Below are positions 26,458 to 35,243 of a stretch of 64,000 bases of DNA, piece by piece. Position numbers and translations under genes: made by a program. This DNA is from Symbiodinium natans (taxonomy: Eukaryota > Sar > Dinophyceae > Suessiales > Symbiodiniaceae), in NCBI GenBank assembly GCA_905221605.1, contig CAJNDS010000724.1, positions 377,501 to 441,500 of the forward strand, in the 5' to 3' direction. The notes beneath the pieces were generated by a model. It was not told the DNA's origin, ran no database searches, and worked only from the letters and a program-made list of their open reading frames with translations. How positions within the stretch are numbered: position 1 is the first letter of the stretch; each line of letters starts with the position of its first letter.

Positions 26458-26585
26458 CGTGGCTCTTAGTTGGGAATGGGGGAATGAGATACTCTAGATA
26501 ATCCCTTAAAGGGTATATGTATATATATATAGGGGGGGATACAGGGCATCTCATCCTTCCCTCATTCCCTACTAAGAACCAGCCG
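26458..26585. mobile_element. Family D foldback
   Basis: Arms GGCTCTTAGTTGGGAATGGG and CCCTCATTCCCTACTAAGAACC, with ATCCCTTAAAGGGTATAT in the centre followed by TA repeats. It sits just after a terminal exon. Confidence 0.7.
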
Positions 26586-26726
26586 GTGAAGGCTTGTCAG
26601 TTATGGCTCTTCTAGCTGCATGTCACCCGCTTAAACCTTGCTCATGAACTTGAACCTCCAAGTAGACCCAAACTTAAAGCAAGCCCAAAACCCTAAGCTC
26701 TAAGGCACTAACCCCTAACCCTACTT

Positions 26727-26844
26727 GGAGATTCGTGGGTACTTACAGCCCCAGTTGCAAGTCTACTTATAACCTACTTAGGGGATGTGGGGGGCTTCCA
26801 AGTGCAGTTCTAACTTGGGTTTTTGAGTGCCCACGAACCTCCGA
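26727..26844. mobile_element. Family A foldback copy
   Basis: GTGGGTACTTACAGCCCC on the left and GGGTTTTTGAGTGCCCACGAA on the right, with CAAGTCTACTTATAACC inside. The copy is diverged. Confidence 0.5.
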
Positions 26845-26949
26845 GGACACCCGAAACCCGAAACCCGAAACCCTAAACCCTAAACCCTAAACCCCAAACC
26901 CTTAACCCTTAAACCCTAAACCCTTAAACCCCTAAACCCTTAAACCCCT

Positions 26950-27035
26950 AAACCCTTAAACCCTTAAACCCTTAAACCCTTAAACCCTTAAACCCTTAAA
27001 CCCTTAAACCCTTAAACCCTAAACCCTAAACCCTA
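26950..27035. repeat. CCCTTAAA octamer array
   Basis: About eight units of CCCTTAAA replace CCCTAAA, flanked by CCCTTAAACC variants and normal heptamers. Confidence 0.8.
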
Positions 27036-27046
27036 CACACTCCAAG

Positions 27047-27179
27047 TTTTCCCGCCCTGTCGGTGTGCAGACGGCAGAGCCCCGGGGCGGCTGGGTGCCG
27101 GTGGGTGCAGAGGCACAGGCCTGGATTTTGTTTTTGGGCTTCGCACAGCTTAACGGGTTCCTTGAACACGGGACCCTCC
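27047..27179 (+). CDS. G9 exon, unknown product
   Basis: After CACTCCAAG the frame reads FSRPVGVQTAEPRGGWVP, VGAEAQAWILFLGFAQLN and GFLEHGTLPEP. A hydrophobic helix-like core (AWILFLGFA) is visible. A GTGGGTGCAG donor-like site inside could split it. I do not recognise the family. Confidence 0.55.
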
Positions 27180-27395
27180 CCGAACCCTTAACCCTAAACG
27201 CGAAGAGTGAGGGGTTTAGGGTTTAGGTGTTCAACTGAAGCCTCCAGCTTCATAAACATGAGGATTTAGGGGGGTTTAGGGCTTGGGGTTTAGGATTTAG
27301 GGTTTAGGGCTTAGGGTTCAGGATTTAGGGTTTAGGGTTTAGGATGTGGGGGCTCGGGTAACCCGGCACACAGCTTGAACCCGGAGCAGCGTCAG

Positions 27396-27476
27396 CCCGG
27401 AAGCCTTATAGTTCCACCAGGAGCTCTTGCACCTAAGCGAAGGCCCCAGACCAAGGCCCCAAAAACGCAGCCCTAA
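27396..27476 (+). CDS. G9 exon, Pro-rich, possibly terminal
   Basis: GCAGCGTCAG| gives PGSLIVPPGALAPKRRPQ then TKAPKTQP and TAA. The stop is provided by the adjacent CCCTAAA tract, so a donor may precede it. Confidence 0.4.
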   Translation, partial: PGSLIVPPGALAPKRRPQTKAPKTQP

Positions 27477-27479
27477 ACC

Positions 27480-28110
27480 CTAAACCCTAAACCCTAAACC
27501 CTAAACCCTAAACCCTAAACCCTAAACCCTAAACCCTAAACCCTAAACCCTAAACCCTAAACCCTAAAATTCCCGAAGCCCTACAACCTAAGCCCTGAAG
27601 CCCCAAGCCCTAGAAAGCCCTAAACCCGAAAGCCCTTAAGCCCTCAAACTCAGCAGCCCTATAAAGCCCTAAGCCCGAAAACCCTTAAAACGCGTAAGCT
27701 TTTTCCCCTAAACCCTAAGCTCTATAAAGCCCCAAAACCCTAAACCCTTAAGTCCTAAAACCCCAATACCCTCAAATCCAGGCCCTACAAAGCCTTAAAC
27801 CCCCAATCAAAGCTTCGAGCCCGAAGCCAACCCAAAACCCAAAACCCAAAACCCAAAACCCAAAACCCAAAACCCAAAACCCAAAATCCTAAACCCTAAA
27901 CCCTAAACCCTAAACCCTAAACCCTAAACCCTAAACCCTAAACCCTAAACCCTAAACCCTAAACCCTAAACCCTAAACCGAAGCCACCCAACGTCCCGAG
28001 TTTTGAAGCCCCCAGATGTTGGGCTTGGGGAGTTTGGGGAGCTCAGGGAGTTTAGGGAGTGTAGGGAGTGTAGGGAGTTTGGGGAGTTTAGGGGTTTAGG
28101 GTTTAGGGTT
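27480..28110. repeat. CCCTAAA, CCCAAAA and GGGAGTTTAG repeats
   Basis: A clean CCCTAAA array (27480-27568), degenerate DNA to 27830, CCCAAAA units (27833-27885), CCCTAAA (27888-27978), then a 10-bp GGGAGTTTAG-type minisatellite at 28028-28092. No gene is seen. Confidence 0.75.
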
Positions 28111-28171
28111 TGGGTGAGATTGGATCATTCTTTGATTGTTCAGGGTTGAGGGTTGAGGGTTTAGGGTTGAG

Positions 28172-28226
28172 GATGATGTGATCAATTTGATCAACACGGG
28201 AAGCGAATTATTCAACAGCGAGGCCA
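28172..28226 (+). CDS. G9 exon, unknown product
   Basis: GGGTTGAG|G gives DDVINLINTGSELFNSEA and A|GTGTGA. An ATG-starting frame just downstream (MNTASAGGLGDFVSTL) could be another exon. Confidence 0.5.
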
Positions 28227-28488
28227 GTGTGATGTTTTTGAGATGAACACTGCAAGTGCCGGTGGTTTGGGGGACTTTGTCAGCACCCTGAACGCCCACC
28301 CTGAAACCCTAAACCCTCAAACCCTAAAAACCTGAAGCCCTGAAACCCTGAAAATCTGAAACCCTAAAACCCGAAACCCTGAAACCCTGAACCCTGAACC
28401 CGAAACCCGAAACCCTAAACCCTAAACCCTAAACCCTACACCCTAAACCCTAAACCCTAAACCCTAAACCCTAAACCCTAAACCCTAG

Positions 28489-28614
28489 ACGTCCGAAACG
28501 CCCGAAAAGCCCCCGCAAGTCTGCGAGGTGCAGTGACCGCCGACTCGAATCCCCTAGCGCCCAGGGATCTGCACCACGCGCCCCCCCTAGCCGCGAGCCC
28601 AAGAAGGGCTCAGG
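28489..28614 (+). CDS. G9 basic exon between CCCTAG| and GTTTAG
   Basis: CCCTAG| is the acceptor and G|GTTTAGGG the donor, so both sites come from telomeric tracts. The frame reads RPKRPKSPRKSARCSDRR, LESPSAQGSAPRAPPSR and EPKKGS. It is Lys/Arg/Pro/Ser-rich, like a disordered nuclear segment. Confidence 0.55.
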
Positions 28615-28847
28615 GTTTAGGGTTAGGGTTTAGGGTTTAGGGTTTAGGGTTTAGGGTTTAGGGTTTAGGGTTTAGGGTTTAGGGTTTAGGGTTTAGCCGG
28701 ATTGTTGCTGGGTTGGTGTACTGAACCGCAGGTCACAGTCACGATTCCTGATGACGATCCCTAAGCGCTAAACGCTAAATCCGAGGACCAAAACGCTAAG
28801 CCCTAGAACCCTATGCCCTAAAACCCAAGCCCTGCGTTGCTTTTCAG

Positions 28848-28870
28848 TCTTCAGAGCCCAAACAGGGAGG
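28848..28870 (+). CDS. G9 mini-exon SSEPKQG
   Basis: TTGCTTTTCAG is a strong acceptor, followed by TCTTCAGAGCCC and ending GG|GTGTGG. It is short, and support is mainly from the splice signals. Confidence 0.35.
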
Positions 28871-28954
28871 GTGTGGGGTTAAGGGTTTAGGGTTTAGGGT
28901 TTGGGGTTTAGGGTTTAGGGTGTAGGGTGTAGGGTGTCGGGTGAAGGGTCACAG

Positions 28955-29044
28955 TGGCTGCATCCCTTTGATCGCTCGCGGCTTTCGGCGGGGGAAATGT
29001 TTTCAATCTTCCTCCCAGCGGCCCAGAGGCTGCCCAAAATTAGG
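28955..29044 (+). CDS. G9 exon, unknown product
   Basis: AGGGTCACAG| gives WLHPFDRSRLSAGEMFSI then FLPAAQRLPKI, ending AGG|GTTGGG in phase 0. Another frame (GCIPLIARGFRRGK) is also open. Confidence 0.55.
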
Positions 29045-29290
29045 GTTGGGGTTCAGGGTTTAGGGTTTAGGGTTTAGGGTTTAGGGTTTAGGGTTTAGGG
29101 TTTAGGGTTTAGGGTTTAGGGTTTAGGGTTTAGGGTTTAGGGTGTATGGTTTAGGGTTTAGGGTTTAGGGTTTAGGGTTTAGGGTTTAGGGTTTAGGGTT
29201 TAGGGTTTAGGGTTTAGGGTTTAGGGTTTAGGGTTTAGGGTTTAGTATTTAGGGTTTAGGGTGTAGGGTTTAGGGTTTAGGGTTGAAGGG
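29045..29290. repeat. Long TTTAGGG array
   Basis: About 33 heptamers with four single-base variants (GTGTAGGG, GTATTTAGGG). Confidence 0.9.
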
Positions 29291-29397
29291 CCTAGTGGTT
29301 ACCCTCAAGCCCAGTCCCTAAATCCCTAAGCCCTAGACACTACATCCCTGAACTCAAACCCTAAAGCCCTCAATCCCTGCATCCCTCAAACCTTCAG

Positions 29398-29462
29398 GGC
29401 CCCTGAAGTATTCCAAGGTTTGGCACCCAAAAGCAAAGCTACCATCGGCGCCCAACTTTCGG
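29398..29462 (+). CDS. G9 exon, unknown product
   Basis: AACCTTCAG|G gives APEVFQGLAPKSKATIGA then QLS, ending G|GTGTCA. Confidence 0.55.
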
Positions 29463-29738
29463 GTGTCAGGGTTAGTAGTGCGTTCGGGTGTCGGGCTTCG
29501 ACCCTAAACCCTAACCCTGAACCCTAAGCCCTAAACCCTAGACCGTTTGGTATGGTTTCAGGGGAGAGGGGTTAAGGGTTGAGGGTGGCAGGGCTTGGGT
29601 TGGGTAGAAACCAAACCAACCCTCAAAGCCTCAAAAACCATCTAACAACCTTCAAAGCCCCAAAAAGCCCAGTTTTCAAGGGTTTAGGGTTTAGGGTTTA
29701 GGGTTTAGGGTTTGCCCCTCCCTTGGAGACACCTGAAG

Positions 29739-29822
29739 GGCAGCCTCTCAGGGCCCTGGGGTCCCCCTGCGGGCGAAGAGCCTCACCTTGAGGACAATCG
29801 ACCCTCGGGGGCAGAATCATAG
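29739..29822 (+). CDS. G9 exon, acidic and Pro-rich, with stop
   Basis: CACCTGAAG| gives GSLSGPWGPPAGEEPHLE then DNRPSGAES and TAG 29820-29822. An alternative frame (GQPLRALGSPCGRR) is open too. Confidence 0.4.
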   Translation, partial: GSLSGPWGPPAGEEPHLEDNRPSGAES

Positions 29823-29933
29823 TTTGTTAGGGTTTGGGTTTTAGGGTTTAGGGTTTAGGGCTTAGGGCTTATAAGCCCTAGGGCTTAGGGCTTAGGGTTT
29901 TGGGTTCAGGGTTCAGGGTTCAGGGTTTCCCAG

Positions 29934-29995
29934 ACCAGTCATCGTCTCCTTGAGACCACGGTTATGGACAGAGTCAGGGTCTACATGAAGGCCTG
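29934..29995 (+). CDS. G9 exon with consensus donor
   Basis: GGGTTTCCCAG| gives TSHRLLETTVMDRVRVYM then KA and TG|GTGAGT. The leftover TG joins G at 30069 to give Trp. Confidence 0.65.
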
Positions 29996-30068
29996 GTGAG
30001 TGATGGATACGATCGGGCCCAACAATTTCCTTGTGAAGCCGCACTTGCGGTTTATGGGCCTGACCTAG

Positions 30069-30132
30069 GCACTGCGAAATTTTTTTGGGACAGAATCGTT
30101 GGGGGGATGGGCATCTGTCCTCAAATCCTTAA
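30069..30132 (+). CDS. G9 terminal exon
   Basis: GCCTGACCTAG|G gives (W)HCEIFLGQNRWGDGHL then SSNP and TAA 30130-30132, in phase with 29995. Confidence 0.5.
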
Positions 30133-30440
30133 ACCCTCAACCCTAAACCCTAAACCCTAAACCCTAAACTCTAAACCCTAAACCCTAAACCCTGAAACCC
30201 TAGACCCTAAACCCTAAACCCTGAAACCCTAAACCCTGAAACCCTAAACCCTGTGCTCCCGGGACCCCAAGACACGAAGTCGAGCCTCTCAAGTGTTCCT
30301 GCGGACACAAGGAAACCCTAAACCCTAAACCCTAAACCCTAAACCCTAAACCCTAAACCCTAAACCCGAAACCCGAAACCCTAAACCCTAAACCCTAAAC
30401 CCTAAACCCTAAACCCTAAACCCCACCGACTCCTGCGAAC
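30130..30440. repeat. CCCTAAA tracts with one island
   Basis: Tracts at 30130-30250 and 30312-30425. The island 30255-30310 reads EVEPLKCSCGHK in one frame, a possible short exon with a C-x-C pattern, not resolvable. Confidence 0.6.
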
Positions 30441-30447
30441 CTGCCAG

Positions 30448-30482
30448 TGTGCGGGGACGAGCTGGTCCCTGGAATGCTCCAA
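30448..30482 (+). CDS. G10 exon split by a foldback insertion
   Basis: AACCTGCCAG| then CGDELVPGMLQ and a GC donor GCGAGC. Bases 30484-30500 (CGAGCTGCTGGTTGCCA) recur at 30677-30693 with one mismatch. Between them lies a family D element. After the second copy the frame continues as CWLPKFFSDRPWSDSW, which suggests the element landed in a coding exon. Confidence 0.5.
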
Positions 30483-30491
30483 GCGAGCTGC

Positions 30492-30672
30492 TGGTTGCCA
30501 GGGAATGGGGGGAATGAGGTACCCTATAGAATCCCTTAAAGGGCATATATATATATATACATTACCCTATAGAACCCCTTAAAGGGTATATATATATATA
30601 TCCCTATAGAATCCCTTAAAGGGTATATGTAGGGCCCCTAATTCCCTGATTCCCTGCTAGCCAGCAGTCAGA
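30492..30672. mobile_element. Family D foldback with 17-bp target duplication
   Basis: Three direct copies of CCCTATAGAA(T/C)CCCTTAAAGGG separated by TA repeats. Ends GGGAATGGGGGGAATGAGG and CCCTGATTCCCTGCTAG. The whole is bracketed by the 17-bp duplication at 30484 and 30677. Confidence 0.7.
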
Positions 30673-30864
30673 CGAACGAACTGCTGGTTGCCAAAGTTTT
30701 TTTCTGACCGACCATGGTCTGATTCATGGCCGAGACCCTAAACCCTAAACCCTAAACCCTAAACCCTAAACCCTAAACCCTAAACCCTAAACCCTAAACC
30801 CTAAACCCTAAACCCTAAACCCTAAACCCTAAACCCTAAACCCTAGTTGGGAATCCTTCTGCAG

Positions 30865-30920
30865 CGAGAGCTGGCCGCCATGAACAGAGAGCCAGGCAAA
30901 GCCTGGCGAGCACAGTGCAA
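30865..30920 (+). CDS. G10 exon, unknown product
   Basis: AATCCTTCTGCAG| gives RELAAMNREPGKAWRAQC and AA|GTTAGT. Splice signals and codon content are strong. Confidence 0.65.
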
Positions 30921-31059
30921 GTTAGTCTGCGGTCGGGTTCGGGGTTCGGGGTCCACCTGGGTTTAGGTTTCAGGGGTTTAGGGTTTAGGGTTTAGGGTTT
31001 AGGGTTTAAGGTTTAGGGGTTTAGGAGGCCTTAGAGTTCAGGGCGAGGGAGACAATCCC

Positions 31060-31141
31060 AGAAGGCCCGCATTGTCGACGGTTGTGGGAGTATGGGGCTG
31101 TGGGCCAAGTTGTGCTTAGAATGTTGTTTGGGGGTTACTGT
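31060..31141 (+). CDS. G10 exon-like frame, boundaries uncertain
   Basis: CCCAGAAG|G then ARIVDGCGSMGLWAK or, in the phase that continues 30920, PALSTVVGVWGCGPSC. Both are open and a GTTGTG donor is possible. Confidence 0.35.
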
Positions 31142-31262
31142 TGGCCACATATGGGGGTTGACGAAAATAGGGGGTACCTTATTGGGGGGTCCTTCTTATA
31201 TAGGGAATCCTACTATCTGGAAGTCCATTTTAGGGGTCCCTATTTTCGTAATCCCCCGTATA
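31142..31262. mobile_element. Family B foldback (good copy)
   Basis: Arms TATGGGGGTTGACGAAAATAGG and CCTATTTTCGTAATCCCCCGTA, with GGTACCTTATTGGGGGGTCC inside. TA repeats follow to 31300. Confidence 0.7.
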
Positions 31263-31517
31263 TATATATATATATGTGTATAGATATATATACACACGCA
31301 TATGGAAGACAAGAGGGGTAGACAGTCCCGGAAAGTATTCAGGACGTTTATTTAGCGCCCTATCTTGCGACAAACCCTAAACCCTAAACCCCTAACCCCT
31401 AACCCCTAAACCCTAAGCCCTAAACCCTAAACCCTAAGCCCTAAGCCCAAAGCCCTAAACCCTAAACCCTAAATCTTTGGGCGTTGTCGGCTGGTGACCC
31501 CGACCTCAACCCTTGAG

Positions 31518-31576
31518 CTGATGTGGAGTGCTCTGGAAAGCCGGAGAGAAAACAGGGAGAGCCACAGAGGCGCGCG
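31518..31576 (+). CDS. G10 exon, unknown product
   Basis: CTCAACCCTTGAG| gives LMWSALESRRENRESHRG then AR and a GA donor (GAACCC). The same frame is open further 5' to about 31478 (FGRCRLVTPTSTLE). Confidence 0.5.
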
Positions 31577-31687
31577 GAACCCTGAGCCGCAATTTAGGGT
31601 TTAGGGTTTAGGGTTTAGGGTTTAGGGTGTAGGGTTTAGGGTTTAGGGTTCAGGGCTAGGGTTTAGGGTTTAGGGACTTAATCCGAG

Positions 31688-31754
31688 CCCATGAAGCCCC
31701 TCAAGCTTCAGCTTTACCAAGCCCTGCAAGCCCTAGGCACCTACTTGCTTCAAG
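31688..31754 (+). CDS. G10 exon, unknown product
   Basis: TAATCCGAG| gives PMKPLKLQLYQALQALGT then YLLQ, ending G|GTTAAG. Confidence 0.6.
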
Positions 31755-32185
31755 GTTAAGGGTTTAGGGATTAGGGCTTAGGGTTTAGGGTTTAGGGTTT
31801 AGGGTTTAGGGTGGAGGGTTTAGGGTTTAGGGTTTAGGGTTTAGGGTTTAGGGGGTTGCAAGCGCCCTGATTAAGGTTGTATATAGGTGGAACTCCAGTT
31901 TTTCCTACTACTCTGAGTCTCAGAGGCCTTATGCCCTCAAAGCCAAGCCCTCAAACCTTAACCCCTAAACCCCTAAACCCCTAAAACCCTAAGCCCCTAA
32001 ACCCCTAAACCCCTAAACCCCTAAACCCCTAAACCCCTAAAACCCTAAGCCCCTAAACCCCTAAAACCCTAAACCCCAACAAAACCCACAACCCCAAACC
32101 CCTACACCCTACACCCTAAACCCTAAACCCTAAACCCTAAACCCCCCTAAACCCTAAACCCTATGGGAAGCCCTTGCCTTCCCAG

Positions 32186-32232
32186 CACTCCACACCACCG
32201 CAGCCTCCCGCGTTTTTCTCCACACGCCGCAG
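32186..32232 (+). CDS. G10 exon, Pro-rich, GC donor
   Basis: TTGCCTTCCCAG| gives HSTPPQPPAFFSTR and AG|GCTTGT. Confidence 0.45.
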
Positions 32233-32361
32233 GCTTGTAGGGTTCTTGTAGCAGGGCTTCTGAGGGTTTAGGGTTTAGGGTTTGGGGTTTGGGGTTTAGG
32301 GTTTAGGTTTTAGGGTTTAGGGTTTAGGGTTTGCTTAGGGGTTTAGGGTTTGGGAGTTTAG

Positions 32362-32515
32362 GGCCCCTCCCAAGCAGCAGCTCGGGTTGGCCCCTTGACT
32401 TGCCAGCACCCGCAGCTCGCTCCAGTTCAGGGCGCAAGGTTAGGGAGGACCTTGTGTACCGGCTTCGGTTCATATCGGGGGCTTGGCGCTTGGGGGTGAA
32501 GCATTTGGGGTCTTG
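32362..32515 (+). CDS. G10 exon, unknown product
   Basis: Entered at GAGTTTAG|GG, the frame reads PLPSSSSGWPLDLPAPAA, RSSSGRKVREDLVYRLRF and ISGAWRLGVKHLGS, ending TG|GTGTTT. A low-complexity start is followed by a basic, structured-looking part. Confidence 0.55.
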
Positions 32516-32553
32516 GTGTTTTTTTTTGGGGTTTAGGGTTTAGGGGTTTTAAG

Positions 32554-32685
32554 GGCTTCGCCGTTGTTGCGGCAGCAGGGTTTGCTGCAGATTCCATTAG
32601 CTTGCAGTTGGCGGATCTCGAGAAGACGCATCTTCATTTGGCTTGTAGGCACCTCGATCGATGTCCCGGCATGTCAAATTGCTAG
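32554..32685 (+). CDS. G10 terminal exon
   Basis: GGTTTTAAG| gives GFAVVAAAGFAADSISLQ, LADLEKTHLHLACRHL and DRCPGMSNC with TAG 32683-32685. The frame completing TG from 32515 (ASPLLRQQGLLQIPL) is also open for the whole exon, so phase and composition disagree. Confidence 0.5.
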   Translation, partial: GFAVVAAAGFAADSISLQLADLEKTHLHLACRHLDRCPGMSNC

Positions 32686-32733
32686 GGTTGTTGCTTAGGA
32701 GGCCAGCATGTTGCTTCCAACCCAAAACCCAAG

Positions 32734-32795
32734 ATTTTACAAGAGGCCGCAAACCAGCAATACTATGCCTGGTACGGCAGCTGGAAGGATAACCC
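32734..32795 (+). CDS. G11 exon, unknown product
   Basis: ACCCAAG| gives ILQEAANQQYYAWYGSWK then DNP, running into an AACCCTAGT-type repeat. It is rich in aromatic residues. Confidence 0.5.
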
Positions 32796-32913
32796 GAAAA
32801 ACCCTAGTAATCCTAGTAACCCCAGTAACCCTACCAACCCTAAATCACCCGAATAACTCCAATAACCCCCCAAATATAACCCTAAAACTATTTTTGAAAT
32901 AAGCCCTGTGCAG

Positions 32914-33014
32914 CCGGGATGTCGTTTGAAGTCTCCTGTGGAATGTCGGTGGCCAACCCCTCCGTGGGTTCGGCGAGATGCAACGACCTGGGCTGCGGCT
33001 TCCATGCCATGTGG
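32914..33014 (+). CDS. G11 exon ending at GTTTAG
   Basis: CCCTGTGCAG| then either GMSFEVSCGMSVANPSVG with conserved-looking Cys residues, or PGCRLKSPVECRWPTPP. Both run to the GTTTAGGG donor. The frame is undecided. Confidence 0.45.
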
Positions 33015-33263
33015 GTTTAGGGTTTAGGGTTTAGGGTTGAGGGTTCAGGGTTTAGGGTGTCGGAAGCCAGAAAGAGCATGTAACCAGGGTTTAGGGTTCT
33101 AGAGTTTTTGGGCTTTAGGGTTTTGGGGTTTAGGATTTAGGGTTTAGGCTTTAGGGTTTTAGGTTGTAGAATTTAGTGTTTAGGGTTTTGGGTTTTAGGG
33201 TTTAGGGGTTTAGGGTTTGGGGCAACTGAAGGACATGCCAATGTTGAGACCGTCTTGCCTTAG

Positions 33264-33288
33264 AACGGCTTGAGATCATACCAAATCG
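33264..33288 (+). CDS. G11 mini-exon NGLRSYQI
   Basis: GTCTTGCCTTAG| and G|GTAACC bracket eight codons. The leftover G joins GC at 33344 (after TTTTTCCAG), which opens FGCWTPLGVN. Confidence 0.4.
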
Positions 33289-33343
33289 GTAACCCCCCCC
33301 TCGCCGCCAACGCTAGAGACTGTCATGGGTGTTCTTTTTCCAG

Positions 33344-33376
33344 GCTTTGGGTGCTGGACTCCTCTAGGAGTCAACC
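33344..33376 (+). CDS. G11 short exon, unknown product
   Basis: The very strong acceptor GTTCTTTTTCCAG| opens (G)FGCWTPLGVN, then the frame enters CCCTAAA DNA. Confidence 0.4.
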
Positions 33377-33418
33377 CTAAATCCTGAACTCTAAACCTTA
33401 AACCTCCCTAAACCCTAG

Positions 33419-33540
33419 TTGAGGACCGGAGGTTGTGGCAACCGCAGCTGCTCAGCGAGGAGGTTCGAGCTGCCGAGGCTTCGAAAAAGCCACAGCGCCG
33501 AAGCATCGACACTCCTGAACCCTACGCGCTCACACTCTAA
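33419..33540 (+). CDS. G11 terminal exon, acceptor CCCTAG|
   Basis: CCCTAG|TT gives EDRRLWQPQLLSEEVRAA, EASKKPQRRSIDTPEPYA then LTL and TAA. Charged, helix-like composition. Confidence 0.6.
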
Positions 33541-33700
33541 ACCCAAACCCTACAGGCTCAACCATAAACCCTAAACCCTAAACCCGAAATCCTAAATCCT
33601 AAACCCCAAACCCTCAACCCTCAAACCCTAAACCCTAAACCCTCAAACCCTAAGCCCTCATCTGCAGGCTTAAGCCGGAGCCCTTTTTCCTTTTTCCCAG

Positions 33701-33717
33701 AAGCTGTTTGGGCTCGC
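33701..33717 (+). CDS. G12 mini-exon KLFGL
   Basis: CCCTTTTTCCTTTTTCCCAG is the strongest polypyrimidine acceptor in the area. AAGCTGTTTGGGCTCGC then the donor GTGAGA. Confidence 0.4.
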
Positions 33718-33899
33718 GTGAGAGTGCAGCCATGGCCATGCCAGGCCGGGGTTGAGGGTTTAGGGTTTAGGGTTGAGGGTTTAGGGTTTTGGGGTTTTGG
33801 GTTTGGGTTTTTGGGTTTTGGGTTTTGGGGTTAGGGTTGGGATTTGGCGTTGAAGGACGCAGGGTTCGGGGCCTGGGGTCTAGTTTTTTAGGGTCTCCT

Positions 33900-34154
33900 T
33901 CAGACATCGAAGCTCTGAACCCTAAGACCTTCGGAGCGCCAACGCAACCTGAGACCCTAAGCCCTACTCCCCAAAGACACAGACCCTACAACATCAAACC
34001 TCCTGCGCCCCACGCTGCTAGGAGGGAGGAGCAAGCTTGCAGTCGGGGAGGAGCAAGCTTGCACAGTTGGGAAGACATCCAAAGTCGCAACGCACTTCTT
34101 GGCAATCTGCCTGGTAGCGATGTGACGAGACGAGGCTTCTGCAGCCCCCTCTAG
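33900..34154 (+). CDS. G12 open frame with stop, competing minus-strand frame
   Basis: The + frame reads SDIEALNPKTFGAPTQPE, then APHAARREEQACSRGGAS, LHSWEDIQSRNALLGNLP and ends RGFCSPL, TAG 34152-34154. It includes a duplicated GGAGGAGCAAGCTTGCA. On the minus strand 34190-33957 starts MGELYEQSEAQLLEGAAE, which also looks real. I favour + because all linked exons are +. Confidence 0.4.
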   Translation, partial: SDIEALNPKTFGAPTQPETLSPTPQRHRPYNIKPPAPHAARREEQACSRGGASLHSWEDIQSRNALLGNLPGSDVTRRGFCSPL

Positions 34155-34409
34155 GAGTTGCGCCTCGCTTTGTTCATATAACTCCCCCAAAAGAGTGCAA
34201 CAAACGAGAGACCTGATGTTTAGTCACAGAGAGTCTCGGTGGCCCAGTGGTTCCCCTTTGTTGGGTTCAAGGTTCCGTTCGAAAGTAACCCTAAACCCTA
34301 AAGCCTAAAAACCCTAAACCATAAGGCCTAAACCCTAAACCCCGAAAAGAGCACCCTTCGTACAATGTGGTTACTGGGGTACCAAGCAGTATCGGCTTGC
34401 ACTTGCCAG

Positions 34410-34516
34410 ACGAAGCTGTTGCGTGCGCCTGCCTGCGGTGCATCAACGCCGCACGAAGGAGCTGGATTTGAGGCCATCCGGGAAGTTCGCAGTGCGTTCC
34501 TGGGATTGGCTTCAGG
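34410..34516 (+). CDS. G12 exon with GC donor
   Basis: CTTGCACTTGCCAG| gives TKLLRAPACGASTPHEGA then GFEAIREVRSAFLGLAS, ending GG|GCTTAT at the edge of a 9-mer repeat field. The leftover GG joins G at 35244. Confidence 0.55.
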
Positions 34517-34517
34517 G

Positions 34518-34720
34518 CTTATAGGGTGTAGAGGGCTTATAGGGTTTATAGGCTTTATAGGGTTTTCAGGGTTAAAAGGGGCTTATAGGGCTTATAGGGT
34601 TTACAGGGTTAGAAAGAGCCTATAGGGTTCAGAGGGATTAGAGGGTTCACAGGGTTCATAGGGTACATAGGGTTTGTAGGGCTTATGGGGCTTATAGGAT
34701 TTATAGGCCTTATATGGTTT
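34518..34720. repeat. TTTATAGGG-type 9-mer repeats
   Basis: About 20 units such as TTATAGGGT, TTCATAGGG, TTTACAGGG replace the heptamer. The complement-type field (CCCTATAAA, CCCTCTAAA) lies at 37972-38640. Confidence 0.75.
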
Positions 34721-34724
34721 ATTC

Positions 34725-34875
34725 ATGGGTTCCCGTACCACCCCCTTTTTTCCTACCTTTTCTAGGTTCCCCCCCTTAAATAACCTTAAGTAGGCTTAAC
34801 TATCCCTAAACGGCCTTAATTATGGGGGGAACCTAGAAGGCGGGGGGAACCTAGAAGGCGGGGGGTAGTAGGGGA
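34725..34875. mobile_element. Family F foldback
   Basis: CTTTTCTAGGTTCCCCCC on the left and GGGGGGAACCTAGAAGG (twice) on the right are inverted repeats around CTTAAGTAGGCTTAACTATCC. Confidence 0.7.
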
Positions 34876-35031
34876 CCCCACGATTTATAGGGCTTATAGG
34901 AGTCTATAGGGTTTTTAGGGTTTAGGGAGGTTTCAGTGTTTAGACCCTCAGCCTGCAAAACCCCCCGAGCCCCAAAGCCTTATACCCTCAAGCCAAGCCC
35001 GACGCAGGGTTGAGGGTTTGGTCTTGGGATG

Positions 35032-35215
35032 TTCCCCCTTATACTGACAGTCCTTAACAGGGATTATAGTAGGGGGTACTATAGTCCCTATCAAGGACTC
35101 TGCGTAGAATTGGGGGTACTATAACCCCTACTAAGGACTGTTAATCATCGACTTAAAATTCCCTATTGAGGACTGTTAGTATTCCCCATTAAGGACTGTT
35201 AGCATAAGGGGGAGC
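35032..35215. mobile_element. Family C foldback cluster
   Basis: Several alternating inverted copies of ACAGTCCTTAACAGGGATTAT and its complement (ACCCCTACTAAGGACTGTTA), bounded by GATGTTCCCCCTTATACT and AGCATAAGGGGGAGCATC. Confidence 0.75.
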
Positions 35216-35243
35216 ATCCCAGCTTAGGATCTTCGGTGTGCAG

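Noticed and set aside
27047-27179. Light-harvesting protein exon
   Set aside because: The hydrophobic AWILFLGFA stretch recalls helices of such proteins, but no chlorophyll-binding motif is visible, so I left it unassigned.
32708-32902. 64-codon frame MLLPTQNPRFYKR...
   Set aside because: Its second half follows an AACCCTAGT-type repeat, and another frame (ILQEAANQQYYAW) has an acceptor and better composition.
33957-34190. Minus-strand frame MGELYEQSEAQLLEGAAE...
   Set aside because: It reads well, but all phase-linked neighbours are + strand and the + frame is also open; listed as a competitor only.
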